In this document: positions 48,201 to 58,204 of the stretch, piece by piece
How the letters are laid out: each line of letters opens with the position of its first letter
How positions within the stretch are numbered: the stretch's first letter is position 1
Assembly (NCBI GenBank): GCA_024138015.1
Contig: JAMXBB010000009.1
Span: 10,039,661-10,103,660 of the forward strand
Source of the DNA: Lumnitzera littorea
Lineage: Eukaryota > Streptophyta > Magnoliopsida > Myrtales > Combretaceae
Length of the DNA stretch: 64,000 nt
Direction: 5' to 3'
Notes under the pieces: model-generated
Database searches by the model: none
Told to the model about the DNA's origin: nothing
Seen by the model: only the letters and a program-made list of their open reading frames with translations
Translations under genes and position numbers: made by a program

Positions 48201-48480
48201 ACAACCAAGGATGTTCAAGCAATAGATGTAAAGCTCCCATTGGAACGACATCGCAAACCACTACGTCCCTGTACACATTCCCAACACCGAACGATACGGT
48301 CACTTGTTCAATTATGTGCAAAGCACCCCTATCATGAAGCTAATGCAGCTTATAAGATCGGGGATGCTTTGAGGTCGGCAAGCCTAACCTTTATACAAAA
48401 GATTGTGCAACCACATTAGTATAACTTCCTTTATCCACTATGATCATGCATAATTGGCCTTTGATGGTACACTTGGTATG
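45190..48480 (-). pseudogene. pol of element E (PR-RT-RNH-INT), broken
   Basis: Protease at 48106-48480 (IIVDKGSYTNVV with Lys in place of Gly in the D-G-G motif; then VVCDVVPMGALHLLLEHPW). Reverse transcriptase 47000-48000 with an intact YFDDILVY near 47380; KKCTFCQKEVIFLRF and EWPTPTNVIEVRSFHGLTSF follow (46901-47284). RNase H begins KPFELECNPSRVVIGAVLM. The integrase zinc-binding part lies near 46240-46400 and the core at 45700-46180 (VVDHFNKMAHFIS; SYPQTDG then a stop; VNRTLGNLLRVFVGKN). Near the end, 45191-45379 reads DLIPHQPTKKDS and enters the 3' LTR. Many stops at Gln, Trp and Arg positions. Confidence 0.82.
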
Positions 48481-49656
48481 GAATAGATTCTCCCTTTGGT
48501 CCTTCTCAAGGTTTGGTAAGGAACTCAATACTCGTCTTAGGACTAAGGTCATCACTTCTCCCTAGTCGACATAAATATAAGTCTCCTCTTCCTCTTCGAC
48601 CTAGGGTTTTCCAACATCTTCTTTCTTGAGCTCGCTCTCGTCGATGCTATCCATTACATCTCCTCGGAGCACCATGACGCATTGGTTCGAACACTCAGTA
48701 ACTATATTTTTGAATCTTAAGCATTTAAAGCACTTGACCTCATTGGTCTTCTGTTCGGAGGTTTGCTCTTTCTCATAAACTCTCGAGGTTAACCTAACCT
48801 TGGCTCGACCTAAATGACCAGCTCGACCCAATTGGTTTCCTCAATTGTCGTCAAGTCGATCATCCTTGTGTAGCCTCCTTGGCTTGGGTTGAACAGGTTG
48901 ACGTGGTATCGGGACTTGTAAGAATGTCAGCTCAAGTTGGTCCGAAATACTCCTCCTTTGCCTTTCGACTCTTTACGCTAGCTTGATGGCCTCTTTCAAA
49001 TTATAAAACCTCTGTGCTTCTATGATATTACAAATCTCATACTTGAGCCTAGAAACAAACCTCGATATTGTATAGGCCTTTGGCTCTTCCATGTCGGCTC
49101 AAATCATTAACATTTGAAACTCTCTTACGTAGTCATCAACAGATCGGCTTCTTTGGCGAAGCTCCTGCAACTTTACAAACATATTTTGTAAATAAGTCTT
49201 GGGCACAAATCTGCATCTTAACAACCTTTTCATCTCATCCTAAGTTCTAACACCTTGTCTTCCATCTTTTACTTTGGCTGCATTTAGATTCTTCCACCAT
49301 ATGGTAGCATACTCAGTAAACTCCAATGTAGCAAGTTAGACTTTGACTGCATCCTTGTACCCATAACATTTAAATACCTTCTCGACCTTCTCTTCCCACT
49401 TCAAGTATTCATCTGCATCTCTACTTCCACTGAAGGGTGGGATTTGCAACTTGACATTGTTTAGCTATCGAGGGACTTGGCATTCTCGTCCCTATGATTG
49501 ATAGTAATCAACTTCTTCTTCTTCAGCAAATCCTTCAATACCTAGCTCATCGTCATCTTCCCCAATCTCCTCCAACTCCATTCTTTATCTAGTAGCTTGG
49601 TTTACTACTTCTTCAGCTTGTGGTGGTTGAATTAAGTGATTGGTTCGATTGCTTTA
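48481..49656 (-). pseudogene. gag of element E, main part, with CCHC-like knuckle
   Basis: From the F junction the minus strand reads RTNHLIQPPQAEEVVNQATR, then an acidic stretch, KLQIPPFSGSRDADEYLEWE (about 49420), WWKNLNAAKVKDGRQGVRT, and LQELRQRSRSVDDYVREFQM (about 49130), typical of chromovirus gag cores. The knuckle at 48690-48750 reads CFKCLRFKNIVTEC, with Ile in the His position, so zinc binding is probably lost. ELKKED follows. Stops interrupt several places, but the protein pattern is clear over about 390 codons. Confidence 0.8.
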
Positions 49657-49754
49657 TGTAGACAACTCATTTTTGCCATTTTTCATTTTTATTTTAATTA
49701 AGCTAGGTTAATAAAAATAAAAAAATTAAAAAAAAGGGAAAAAAAAGAGAGTCG

Positions 49755-49850
49755 AGTCGAGTTGAGTCATATCGAGTGAAATCATATCGTATCAAGTCGA
49801 ATCAAATCATATCGAGTCAAGTCATATTGAGCTAAGTCGCGTCAGATCGT
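49755..49850 (+). repeat. GTCGAGTC/ATATCGAGTC motif cluster in U3 of element F
   Basis: About ten degenerate copies of a 10-base unit of the form (A/G)TC(A/G)(A/T)(A/G)TC-A(A/T), for example AGTCGAGTCGAGTTGAGTCA at 49750-49770. The matching position of B's LTR carries a similar but differently ordered cluster. Confidence 0.6.
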
Positions 49851-50184
49851 TTAAGATTAAATTGGATAACGGTGTGTGATTAATTTAATAAATCATTAAG
49901 TCATGTGAGAGTTGGGCTTTATTAAAATGATTTTAGCCTAGTTCGATTTAAAATAGATTCTTTTTATCTAATTTATTTTTAGCCAAAATAGACTTAGGAT
50001 TTATTAGATAAGTTATTAGACTAAATCAAATTTGATCAGATTGGGCCTAGAAAATAGAAAGCCTAAATAAGGTTTCTAGAAGCTAGGTTAAATCTTCAAA
50101 GAATCGTTGTCGTATCTTCCGTATCTTAGTTTGTTGGAATTGAATTTATATTTAAAACGATATGAAAGATTCGATTTTGGGGTT

Positions 50185-50190
50185 TATAAA
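50185..50190 (+). promoter_or_regulatory. Putative LTR promoter TATA box (element F)
   Basis: GGTTTATAAATTGG lies at the position equivalent to B's TATA box, ahead of a C-rich transcribed stretch. Confidence 0.5.
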
Positions 50191-51119
50191 TTGGTAGGTA
50201 ACGTTGATGATGGTATTTTTTTTCTCCACAATTCATTCATGAATCATAAACTCCATTATTCATTCACTTGAACCCCCATCCGAGAACACTTCACAAGTCC
50301 TCAATCATAATCTGAAGACAATGTTAGCAGCCCCTCAATCTACAAACCAATCCGATACACCATCAATTCCATACAAACACAAGCTCTTGGAAGTCCCAAC
50401 AGCAATCTGACCAAAGCCCATCCCTTGATCACCAATTGCCTGATAGTACAGTAATACATTTGCCCACACTACACAAGTTGATTACACCTTCACAATGCCA
50501 TACGTCCTCACCCCATTGATCCAAACACAACACATTCACACACGCTGGAGACCACTTACCCTTCACTCACAACTGCAATGAACCATGCACACATACGCTG
50601 GAGATTACTCACCAACGTCTATAAACCTGATACACACGTTGAAGACCACCTTCACAATCAGCACAATTGATTCTTTTGCCCATTCATGCCATCCTAAATC
50701 ACTCCAATCTCCCTTAACTAAACATTTAACCATGCGAGCTAAACAAATACGCCACAACTTGATCAGACACCCACAACATCACAAGTTCCATGCTCCTGAC
50801 ACCAGCAAATTCATACTTATACGCACACTTGAACCAAATTCCACATATAATCAAGTCTATGACACAAATATGAGCACGAGCATGATGCACAATCAGTACC
50901 CGAGATTCTATTCATTTAGGTAAAATTATTTTATTCTATTTTTTTATTTTATTTAATTAATTTAATTATCTTTGCTAATTCATTTTCTTTTAGTGTAAGT
51001 TTATTATTTTTTATTGTTTTATCGTTAGATATTTTTCAGATAATTTGAATTTTTCGGTGAATTTAGTTAATTGAAAAATTGCGCTTTTTTTAATAAAATT
51101 ATGTTTTTTGAAAAGATAC

Positions 51120-51390
51120 ATATCTTGCGATTAAAATTTAGAAAATATACGTACTTATCTTACGGTTAAGATTTAGAAAATATACGTATCTAATAGTTGA
51201 GACTTTGAAAAAGATACGTATCGAGATATGTAACTTACGGTTAAGATTTAGAAAAGATACGTATGAGATAAGTATCTAAATCGTATCTTGTGGTTAAGAT
51301 TTGGAAACGATACGTATGAGATACGTATTTAGATCATATCTTCAACATATCTTACAGTTAGGATTTAGAAAAAATATCTTTTGATATATA
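51120..51390 (+). repeat. Tandem array of GGTTAAGATTTAGAAAA-GATACGTAT units in F's LTR
   Basis: Six degenerate copies of a unit about 30-35 bases long, with spacing of roughly 35 to 63 bases, starting near 51125, 51160, 51193, 51234, 51288 and 51351. Several contain the perfect palindrome GATACGTATC or a near form (51213-51222). The array is not seen in B's LTR, which explains most of the length difference. Confidence 0.7.
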
Positions 51391-52049
51391 ATGATTTTAA
51401 AAAATAAAAAATCTTAATCGGGATTTTCAAAAAGATATAATCAGTTAGGATTTCTTTTAATTTGAGAAAATTATATTTCTTAGTTTTTTAAAAATAATAA
51501 ATTGATAAATAAATGTAAACCTAACTTGATTTTTAAAATAAAAAGAATCTACCCACTAAATATTTTATAAAAAGAAAACTACGACTAGTTTGATCCCGAC
51601 TAGTGGGTATGTAGGTATTTTCAAGGAAACTACATAAAAAAAAAGAAAATTTTCCTTTTTCTTAGAAAATTTGTAATAAAAAATTCACTTTAGTTATTTT
51701 TTATATGTTTAGGGATATTTTTAGAAAATTATAAAAATAAAACCCATCAATTTTTCTTTAATTTTTACATGATGACTTAGTCTTAAAAGGTTAGCTCCTG
51801 AACCTGATTTTTTCTGGTTTAATTTTCTAAAAATATTTTTTTTAGAAAATCTGCAGATTAGCAATCAATTAGAGTTTTCCCACCCGAAAATCTTAATTTC
51901 ATTTTTTACCAGTTGAATTAGTTGGCAACTCCATTTTTTTAATCTTTTAGAAAAATATTTCCTTAATTTAATATCGAGTAATTTATATTAAACGGACTAG
52001 GCTTAATATAGATTAAGTTAAGAAAAACCAAAATAGGGTTCGATAGAAT

Positions 52050-52066
52050 TGTCGACTCTACTGGGA
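52050..52066 (+). promoter_or_regulatory. Primer-binding site, tRNA-Arg type (element F)
   Basis: TGTCGACTCTACTGGGA, against the expected TGGCGACTCCGCTGGGG: four mismatches in 17. Four bases after the LTR end, as in B. Confidence 0.75.
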
Positions 52067-53642
52067 ACATTCGGTGGGCTGACCATGTGAAAATTAAAAA
52101 ATTATTGATGGGCTTTTATATTATTATTTTCTTTTGTATTATAGTTGTATTAATTGTTTTTTAGTGATGCAAGCCCTAAAAAAGGCCTGGCCTAATGGGC
52201 TTTCTTGAGGGTTTGGGGGGTTATTTTATTTTAAGTAATCATTTGTGAGTTTAGATGTGGTTAGACTTGAGTCACCTTAGGACGGGTTGTCATTGTGTTC
52301 CTCAGGTCACTAGGGTCTTTACCCCGGCCTGGCGGTGATAGGCGAGCCCACTCAGGCTTTAATGTAGCTTACTAGGCTTTTCTTTGGAAAGCCTTAGAGC
52401 TACAGAGCCTAAGACTCGTAGACCCCATCCATCCTCTTGCATCATCCTTTTCGAAAAAGGGGTAGTTATTCTTAAATTATAGGAAAAGCCCAATTAATTT
52501 ATGATTGGCTCGATCTTATTCTTCAAAAAGGGAAAATTAAAAAAAAAAAAAACTAGTAACCCTTATATATAAGTATTCACGAATTTCATTTTTAAAAAAA
52601 ATCCTATTTTGAACCTACTTATATGTAGAGGTATTTCCTGACTGTAGATTTATCATACTCCCTATAGTTTATCAATAATCAACCTCATTGCATTACATGC
52701 GTGTGTAGCACATTGCATAACATTTATTTTGCGTATTTGTTTGTATATGCTATCTTTTATAGTATATGTAAGTCTTGTAGGTTTTGTTTTATTTCATCAG
52801 TAATAGGTTGTGTAATATAACATTTAACATAAAATGCTCAAAATCATTAGGATTCCCCCTGTGCTAATGTTAAAAAAAAAAAAAAACGAAGAAAGAAAAG
52901 CTTCTGTATTAACTTGTAAATTTTTGGGGCATGTAATCATAGGAATTAATTATGATAAAGATTATTATGGAACTTTCATTTTTTTTTTAAAAGGCTTTCC
53001 AACATTTTTTTTTTTAAAAAGAGGAAATTTCAAAAGATATTTTATGATAAAAAAAACCAGTTTTATGATAATTTTATTTACTTAGTCGATTTCTATTTCA
53101 ATGCCCCATATATACTATATTGTTAGGAACTAATAAAATAAAAAATCAAAAAGACAAAAAAAAAAGATTTAATTATCATATTTTCTTTTGTAAATTATTT
53201 TCTATCTCAGAGTCATCAATCTTATAAACGTCTAGGTTCTTGTTCTTTGTATTTATCTATTAAGTTATCATGTTCCTGATAGAGTTTTCTCCATGAGTTG
53301 TCAGCTTTAATGAGTCTCTTATTGTAAAATAATTTCTATTTTTTTATATCACCCTTATGTTATTTGTGTCTTTAGTCATAGTCTCAATGTTTCCAATTTT
53401 TTTTTTTTTAGATTCAACGTTAATATTGGGCTATCTGTAACATATAATAAATATTGATTTTTAGTAAAAGTTTCCAAAAAATAAAGGGGGTTTTCAAAAC
53501 AAAAAAAAACTTGTTTTTTTTTTTTTTTAAAGAGGGAATGCAGTGTTACTAACAAGAAGGGATTCTTGTAAGCTTTGAAATATTGCCTTTTAATTAATCT
53601 GGCCCAACTTGAGGCCCATATCACTTATTTTCAAAATCAAAG
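52067..53642 (+). other. Leader of element F, without a DUF7745 ORF
   Basis: The first 700 bases match B's leader. Where B begins its DUF7745-type ORF, F has only A/T-rich DNA with T and A runs; the frame 52834-53085 is Lys/Phe-rich and unsupported. So ORF1 was either lost from F or gained by B. Confidence 0.55.
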
Positions 53643-54335
53643 ATGTCTGAAGTTCTTGAACTAAAAATAGTTATAGTAGAAGGGGTTCTGAGCAAGCACG
53701 AGAAACAAATCGAAGCCATAGCTTATATCCAAGCCCAAGAGCCTATTGACACACCATCTCAAGCATATGAGTTTAAAGATTTATAGGTTCATGAGCCCGT
53801 TATCAACATGATACCAGGCTTGGAAAGGTTATCAAGAGTGAATTTGAATGGTCAAGCCCGAATGGCATGTTACTACCAGGGTTTAGAAGAAAGGGTTGCT
53901 ACATTAGAGGAAAAGTTAGCAATGTTAGAAGAAAGGCTCACTAACATGGAAATGACAATGGGTTATGTACTTAAGCAGCTCGAAAACTTACATCCTAACA
54001 CGAATAGGAAGTTACAGCCTAAGCATGAAGTTGATTCAATGAAAAAGAAGTCAGGAGTGAATGTGCCAATTGAGAAGACCCAAAATCAAGATAAGCCCAT
54101 CCACAATAAGAGGAGGCAATTTACACAATTCAAGATTCCAATGCCCCAAGTGTTTAAGCAATTAAGAGACGTGGGACTACTGACATGCGAAAACCTAACA
54201 AGGAAATGTAAACCAAGGGATTGTGACCCCAACAAATGGTGTAACTATCATGTGGGCCAAGTAGGGTATACCACAGAAGACTATTGGAAACTGAGGCATA
54301 AAGTGCAAGATTTGATTGATGCCAAAATTATCTAA
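53643..54335 (+). pseudogene. Tat/Ogre-type gag fragment of element F
   Basis: Start at 53643 (MSEVLELKIVIVEGVLSKHE), one in-frame stop at 53784-53786, then open for 175 codons. Residues about 80-115 form a coiled coil (LEERVATLEEKLAMLEERLT). The C-terminal part has FKIPMPQVFKQLRDVGLLTC followed by PRDCDPNKWCNYHVGQVGYT and KLRHKVQDLIDAKII, matching the C-x-Y-H-x-x-x-x-G-H-x-T-x-x-C-W-x-L-x-x-K-x-Q-D-L-I-D block of Tat/Ogre gag proteins. Here the last His and Cys of that zinc-binding block are Tyr, so metal binding is doubtful. No protease or polymerase follows. Confidence 0.72.
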
Positions 54336-56215
54336 CCAAATTTTCTAAAGACTGATGGGTTGATTAGCAGTGGTGTTCTTTCCCTAAGTTTTGAAGAAGC
54401 ATCAAACATACAACTTCTGGTATTAGGCATTGAAGATCTATTACTATCATCCGATAAGGTGATTCGCCATTTGAAGCAATTGAGTATATCTCTAAGAGAT
54501 CGATTCAATTGAATGGGCTAAGTTTGAAGAAGTGACAGAAATAGGGGAAAGAAGTAGAAAAAATTTTAGTTGTTACATTTTTTTTTAGAATCATATTTCA
54601 TTTTAGTGCTTGTAATAGAGATGAGTGATTGAATAAAGCAGTTTTCATGCGTAATATTGTCTTTGTATGCTATGAAGCTAGCTCAATTCAGATAGGGGCG
54701 TTTCAAATAAGTGAAAATGGACAAAGAAAATGTGAACTTGAAACTTAAAACTTTCCACCTAAGGGAATGATAACACATTACTTGAAAGGTTTAGGATGAA
54801 AAGAGGCAACCTATGTCTCAAACACTAACCCTAGACATACATGAGAGAAGAGTGTCGTTAAGGTGAGTAATTGAGCTAATTCCTTAAAGGAGATATGTCT
54901 TGAACTTAGTACATGTGTCAAAATGATATTAGGCATTCATTTCATTATCCCTAAATACAACCCTTTACAAATTCATTAGAACTTTTAGGAGATTTTTTAA
55001 AAAATTAGCCCTGCCAAGAATCACCCTAAGCCAGGGCAATTAGGAGGTTAAGGTCATTAATCTGGAGAAAAGGAGGAGACTAACTTATGCTTGCTTTAGT
55101 TTTGCCAATTCATGAGCAAATATTATCATAGATAATTCAATTTCTTTAGAATGAAGAAGGGCTTCAAACCATATACATCTCACTCAAGCCCGTGTAATTA
55201 TTCAATCACATCAAGTCCATAGATTCTTTCCCAAACACTTCAAAGCAATATACACTTTTCTTAAGCTTATACACTTTAAACTTATGGTTTTAAGGCTTTA
55301 AATCCCATCAAGCAAAAAAGAAAAAAAAGAAAAAAAGAAAAGGGTAGAAAAGAAAAGTGAAAAAGAAAAGATTGAAGATATTAGCAAGGTGATCACCTTC
55401 AAAGAATAGTTAAATTACCAATAAGCCTGAAGTCTGAACTTATAGAGGATATACAAAGGCCAAACACTTTAAATTCCTAAAGCAAAGCCCTTATTTTATG
55501 ATCCCACTCACTATACCAGCTTTAATCAAACTCTTTTGACTAAAGAAAAACAACTTATCTTAAGCAAAATTTGCTTATGAAATTAGGGCAAGCCCATGTT
55601 TAGTTTCTCCTAGGTTTTTGGCTTGTAAAGCTTAGATAGTTGGTATATAATTTGTTTTAAAATTGGCTAAGTACATTGATATCCATTTACTTAAAACATT
55701 TACTAAAAGCCTTACATTGCAAACCTAAAAAAGACCAATTGATTGACTCGAATGTACCAATTACAAGATAGGCTACAATTTTTTTGAATTGATGCTAAGA
55801 GTAAAAACAAACCTATAAAAGTACAAAGAAGTCTAGTTTGCCTAAATATGTCAAGTAATGATATCTATTCCCTTAGTGAAAAATTGAAGAGTTAAGTACT
55901 TTCTCAAAAATAAGAATGGTCATTTATCTTAAGCTTGAAATTAGTACTTCAAGGGATTACAAGAATCATGAATTATGCTCTAAGAAACAAGATTGAAAGA
56001 ATGAGTGATGAATGGGCAAGGGGCAAGCCAACTCCTTATTTGTAATCTTTAGAGTTTTTAAGATTTTCTTACCTGTTAGCAACACAATTTTCCATTAAAG
56101 AACTATCTTTTGAATTTCTTACAAAAAAAAACCTTTTAAAAAGAGAAACGAAACTTTATCAAGAGGAAAAATTTTTCAAGGAATCATTAAAATCCCTTAA
56201 ACTCAAGTCACAAAT
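54336..56215 (+). other. Degraded internal sequence of element F
   Basis: A short stretch to about 54540 still looks gag-like (AIEYISKRSIQLNGL near 54480), after which I see no polymerase motif. The pol region expected in a full element, several kb long, is gone. An A/G-rich tract lies near 55310-55375. Confidence 0.45.
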
Positions 56216-56239
56216 CAATTTGTTAAAACTCATGAAAGT

Positions 56240-56540
56240 TTTCTTCCTTCCTAGATTGCTTGCTCAATGGAGTGCCATCCAATCCTTTTTAGGATCATTT
56301 GCTCAAAGGAGCATTGTCTTATTCCTTAGTTGGATTGCCTGCTTAGTGGAGCGTTATCCAGTTCTTTTTAGGATTTCTTGCTCGAGGAGCATTATCTTAT
56401 GTAGTCTTTTACTGGGATCACTTGCTCAAAGGAGTGTTATCCTTTCTTTTGATGAATCGTTTGCCCAAAGTAGTCTCGTTTAGTCATTTAAAAGATTGCC
56501 TGAGGGCATCATCTCATTTTGTCTTTAAGAGAATGTCATC
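56240..56540 (+). repeat. Tandem array 1 (TTGCTCAAAGGAGCATT-type units) in 3' part of F
   Basis: About six irregular copies of a motif TTGCTCAA(A/T)GGAG(C/T)(A/G)TTxTC near 56258, 56309, 56335, 56389, 56425 and 56460, with units of roughly 35-60 bases. The open frame 56220-56483 simply follows the repeat. Confidence 0.6.
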
Positions 56541-56579
56541 TTATCCTATCTTCAAAAGATATATCCTTTCGAGCAAGTC

Positions 56580-57020
56580 AAAATGAATCTCAAAGAGATT
56601 TGTCCTCTTTGGACTCTTTGGATTATCTAACAAATCAAAATGAATCTCGAAGAGATTTATCCTCTTTGGATTCTCCACCAAGTCAAAAGAAATCTCGAAG
56701 AGATTTATCCTCTTCGGATTGACTAAAACGAATCTCAAAGAGATCTACTCTTTTCGGGTTATCCACCAAAGGAAGTTTTTTTAAAATCTCAAAGAGATCT
56801 ATCTTCTTTAGATTATCAACCAATATAAGTTTTTTGAAAAATGATCTATCCTCTTTGGATTATCAAACTAGAGTAAGTTTTTCTTTTTTTAAAATCTTGA
56901 AGAGATCTATTCTCTTTGGATCATTAACCAATATGAGGTTTTTTTTTTTTTAATCATGAAGAGATTTATCCACTTTACATTATCTGCCAAAACAAGTTTT
57001 TTAATCTTGAAGAGATCTAT
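56580..57020 (+). repeat. Tandem array 2 (AATCTCAAAGAGATTTATCC-type units) in 3' part of F
   Basis: About nine degenerate copies of a 42-60 base unit containing AATCTCGAAGAGATTTATCC and TCTTTGGATTxTC, starting near 56583, 56640, 56687, 56729, 56785, 56840, 56890, 56950 and 57000. Frames on both strands across it are repeat artefacts. Tandem repeats in the 3' untranslated region are a known habit of Tat/Ogre elements. Confidence 0.7.
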
Positions 57021-57022
57021 CA

Positions 57023-57085
57023 ATGACCAGGTTGATCACCACTGCTCTGGTCACTAATAACACCTTGAACACTTGAATCAGATAT
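57023..57085 (-). pseudogene. gag of element E, N-terminal fragment
   Basis: The minus strand reads SDSSVQGVISDQSSGDQPGH, then a stop and the F junction. It parallels LDLSVHEVIGNQVSG of C and LNSGVHRTLGNQESG of D. The position of the start codon now reads ATA. This fragment proves that F lies inside E's gag. Confidence 0.7.
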
Positions 57086-57333
57086 GGTACAGTATTTCTC
57101 AAACGGATTAACAACTTGCTAACAATTTCGATACCTGATAGTTACTCAAATAAAATAGAAATAGACTTGCTCTGTTTTTACAATGAGAAATAAAGTAAAA
57201 ACTAAATAACAATAAAACCACTTTTACTATCACACCAACACACTGCAGTAGCTACGGAAGGGACACAACAACCATTAACAGTAAAGCAAACAAAAACTTT
57301 ACTATAACTTCACATACTTCCTCACGAAACCAT

Positions 57334-57345
57334 GCTCGGATACTA
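57334..57345 (-). promoter_or_regulatory. Primer-binding site, initiator-Met type (element E)
   Basis: The minus strand reads TAGTATCCGAGC, 10 of 12 matches to TGGTATCAGAGC, seven bases inside the 5' LTR; CATGG continues the usual context. Confidence 0.65.
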
Positions 57346-57352
57346 ACGAAGT

Positions 57353-58199
57353 TGATGTGTTTCGGGGGTCAAACACACAGAGAAGCACCACAACGAAACG
57401 AATCGAAAAGAAACTAAAGAAAGGCTAGCAAAAATTAGGTAGCTACTGGATGGATATGAGACACCACTCGATCCTACTCGGCTTACAATTCGCCAGATGT
57501 GACATACCGATTCGAATTGAAGGGTTACTCGCCACTACTCCTTGCTAGAGGGAATAGATAAGAGTTGAATGATAACGAGAACACTAAGGTTGCTTAAATG
57601 AATAATTCTGTATTGAAGAGATGATACCTTGTATACAAGAAAGTGGGGGTTTATATATCCGTTCGTTAGGGTTATTTTACATGTATGAAAAGACAAAAAA
57701 GGGTATTCTACAATTAGGTAACATAAGACATATTAAAAAGTGTAAAAGAGGTAAAGAATATTTAGTGTGAAAAAGAAAGAATCATTTTAAGATATTATGT
57801 TAGAAGACATGTGTTGCTTAGGGTCTGGATAGGAGAAATATGGTACAAGGTAGGTGGAAACAGAGTAAAGCTTGTGGTTAAGGGCCGACCTGATGTGGAC
57901 CAGGTTGGAGACCAGTTAGTTCTTTTGAAGAGAAGTTAGCTTGATTCGAGATTGGATACTTGTGGTCGGATTGGGAGCTCGCTTCAACTACTCTTAGGTT
58001 GTCTCCTAGGATAAAGCGTTGCTGCTGAACATGAGCAGATTTGACACATATAAGGATTTGATAATCAAGTTGGCAAGAGATTAGCTCGTGACAGGAATCT
58101 TCGTCTCGGCTATGGCCTAAAGCTAGTATCATCCGAGTGAGTCCTTGGAGTCCTCTAGCTTGGCTGCGCGTGATCGGTCCAAGGGGTTGATTCTTATCA
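57353..58199 (-). repeat. 5' LTR of element E (847 bp)
   Basis: Plus strand TGATGTGTTTCGGGG...GATTCTTATCA, aligned with 44417-45267. The minus-strand frame from its tip reads DKNQPLGPITRSQARGLQGL without a stop, the LTR-encoded pol tail. Confidence 0.9.
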
Positions 58200-58204
58200 A
58201 GTAT
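58200..58204 (+). repeat. Target-site duplication AGTAT, right copy (element E)
   Basis: Follows the LTR tip ...CTTATCA; pairs with GGTAT at 44412-44416. Confidence 0.7.

Larger units (their letters stand above)
49657..52045 (+). repeat. 5' LTR of element F (2.39 kb)
   Basis: Starts TGTAGACAACTCATTTTTGC and ends ...GGGTTCGATA (ancestral CA end changed to TA; B has CGACA). Contains the GTCGAGTC motif cluster (49755-49850), a TATA box (50185-50190), a C-rich transcribed part (50260-50900), a tandem array (51120-51390) and a U5 that matches B's (for example ACTACGACTAGTTTGATCCC near 51580). Confidence 0.78.
49657..57020 (+). mobile_element. Element F: tRNA-Arg-primed Ty3/gypsy element inserted in gag of E, 3' LTR missing
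   Basis: Plus strand: 5' LTR 49657-52045, primer site 52050-52066, leader, a gag fragment (53643-54335), degraded sequence, then two tandem arrays (56240-57020). LTR start, primer site and leader match element B. The E gag residues directly preceding and following F are at 57023 and 49656, so F sits inside gag. No 3' LTR or pol is visible, and about 40 codons of E's gag are absent at the right junction, so a deletion took F's 3' end plus some of E. The right boundary is approximate. Confidence 0.75.
44417..58199 (-). mobile_element. Element E: Ty3/gypsy element inserted in gag of D
   Basis: Minus strand: 5' LTR 58199-57353, initiator-Met-type primer site, gag start near 57085, gag interrupted by element F, gag resuming at 49656, then pol to about 45268 and 3' LTR 45267-44417. 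A GGTAT/AGTAT duplication flanks it, placed just after D's zinc knuckle. LTR start, gag N-terminus and LTR-encoded tail match element C, so E and C are one family in opposite orientation. Confidence 0.88.

Noticed and set aside
50585..50923. 112-codon plus-strand open frame
   Set aside because: It lies in the C-rich transcribed part of F's LTR, is His/Thr/Ser-rich by composition and is not conserved in B's LTR.
56519..56738. Open frames on both strands with repeating Ser/Arg/Asp and Asn/Leu/Phe units
   Set aside because: They are translations of the tandem array 2; both strands stay open only because the unit lacks stops.
56240..57020. CRISPR array
   Set aside because: The repeats are degenerate, unequal in spacing, without unique equal-length spacers or cas genes, in eukaryotic DNA. 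They are tandem minisatellites.
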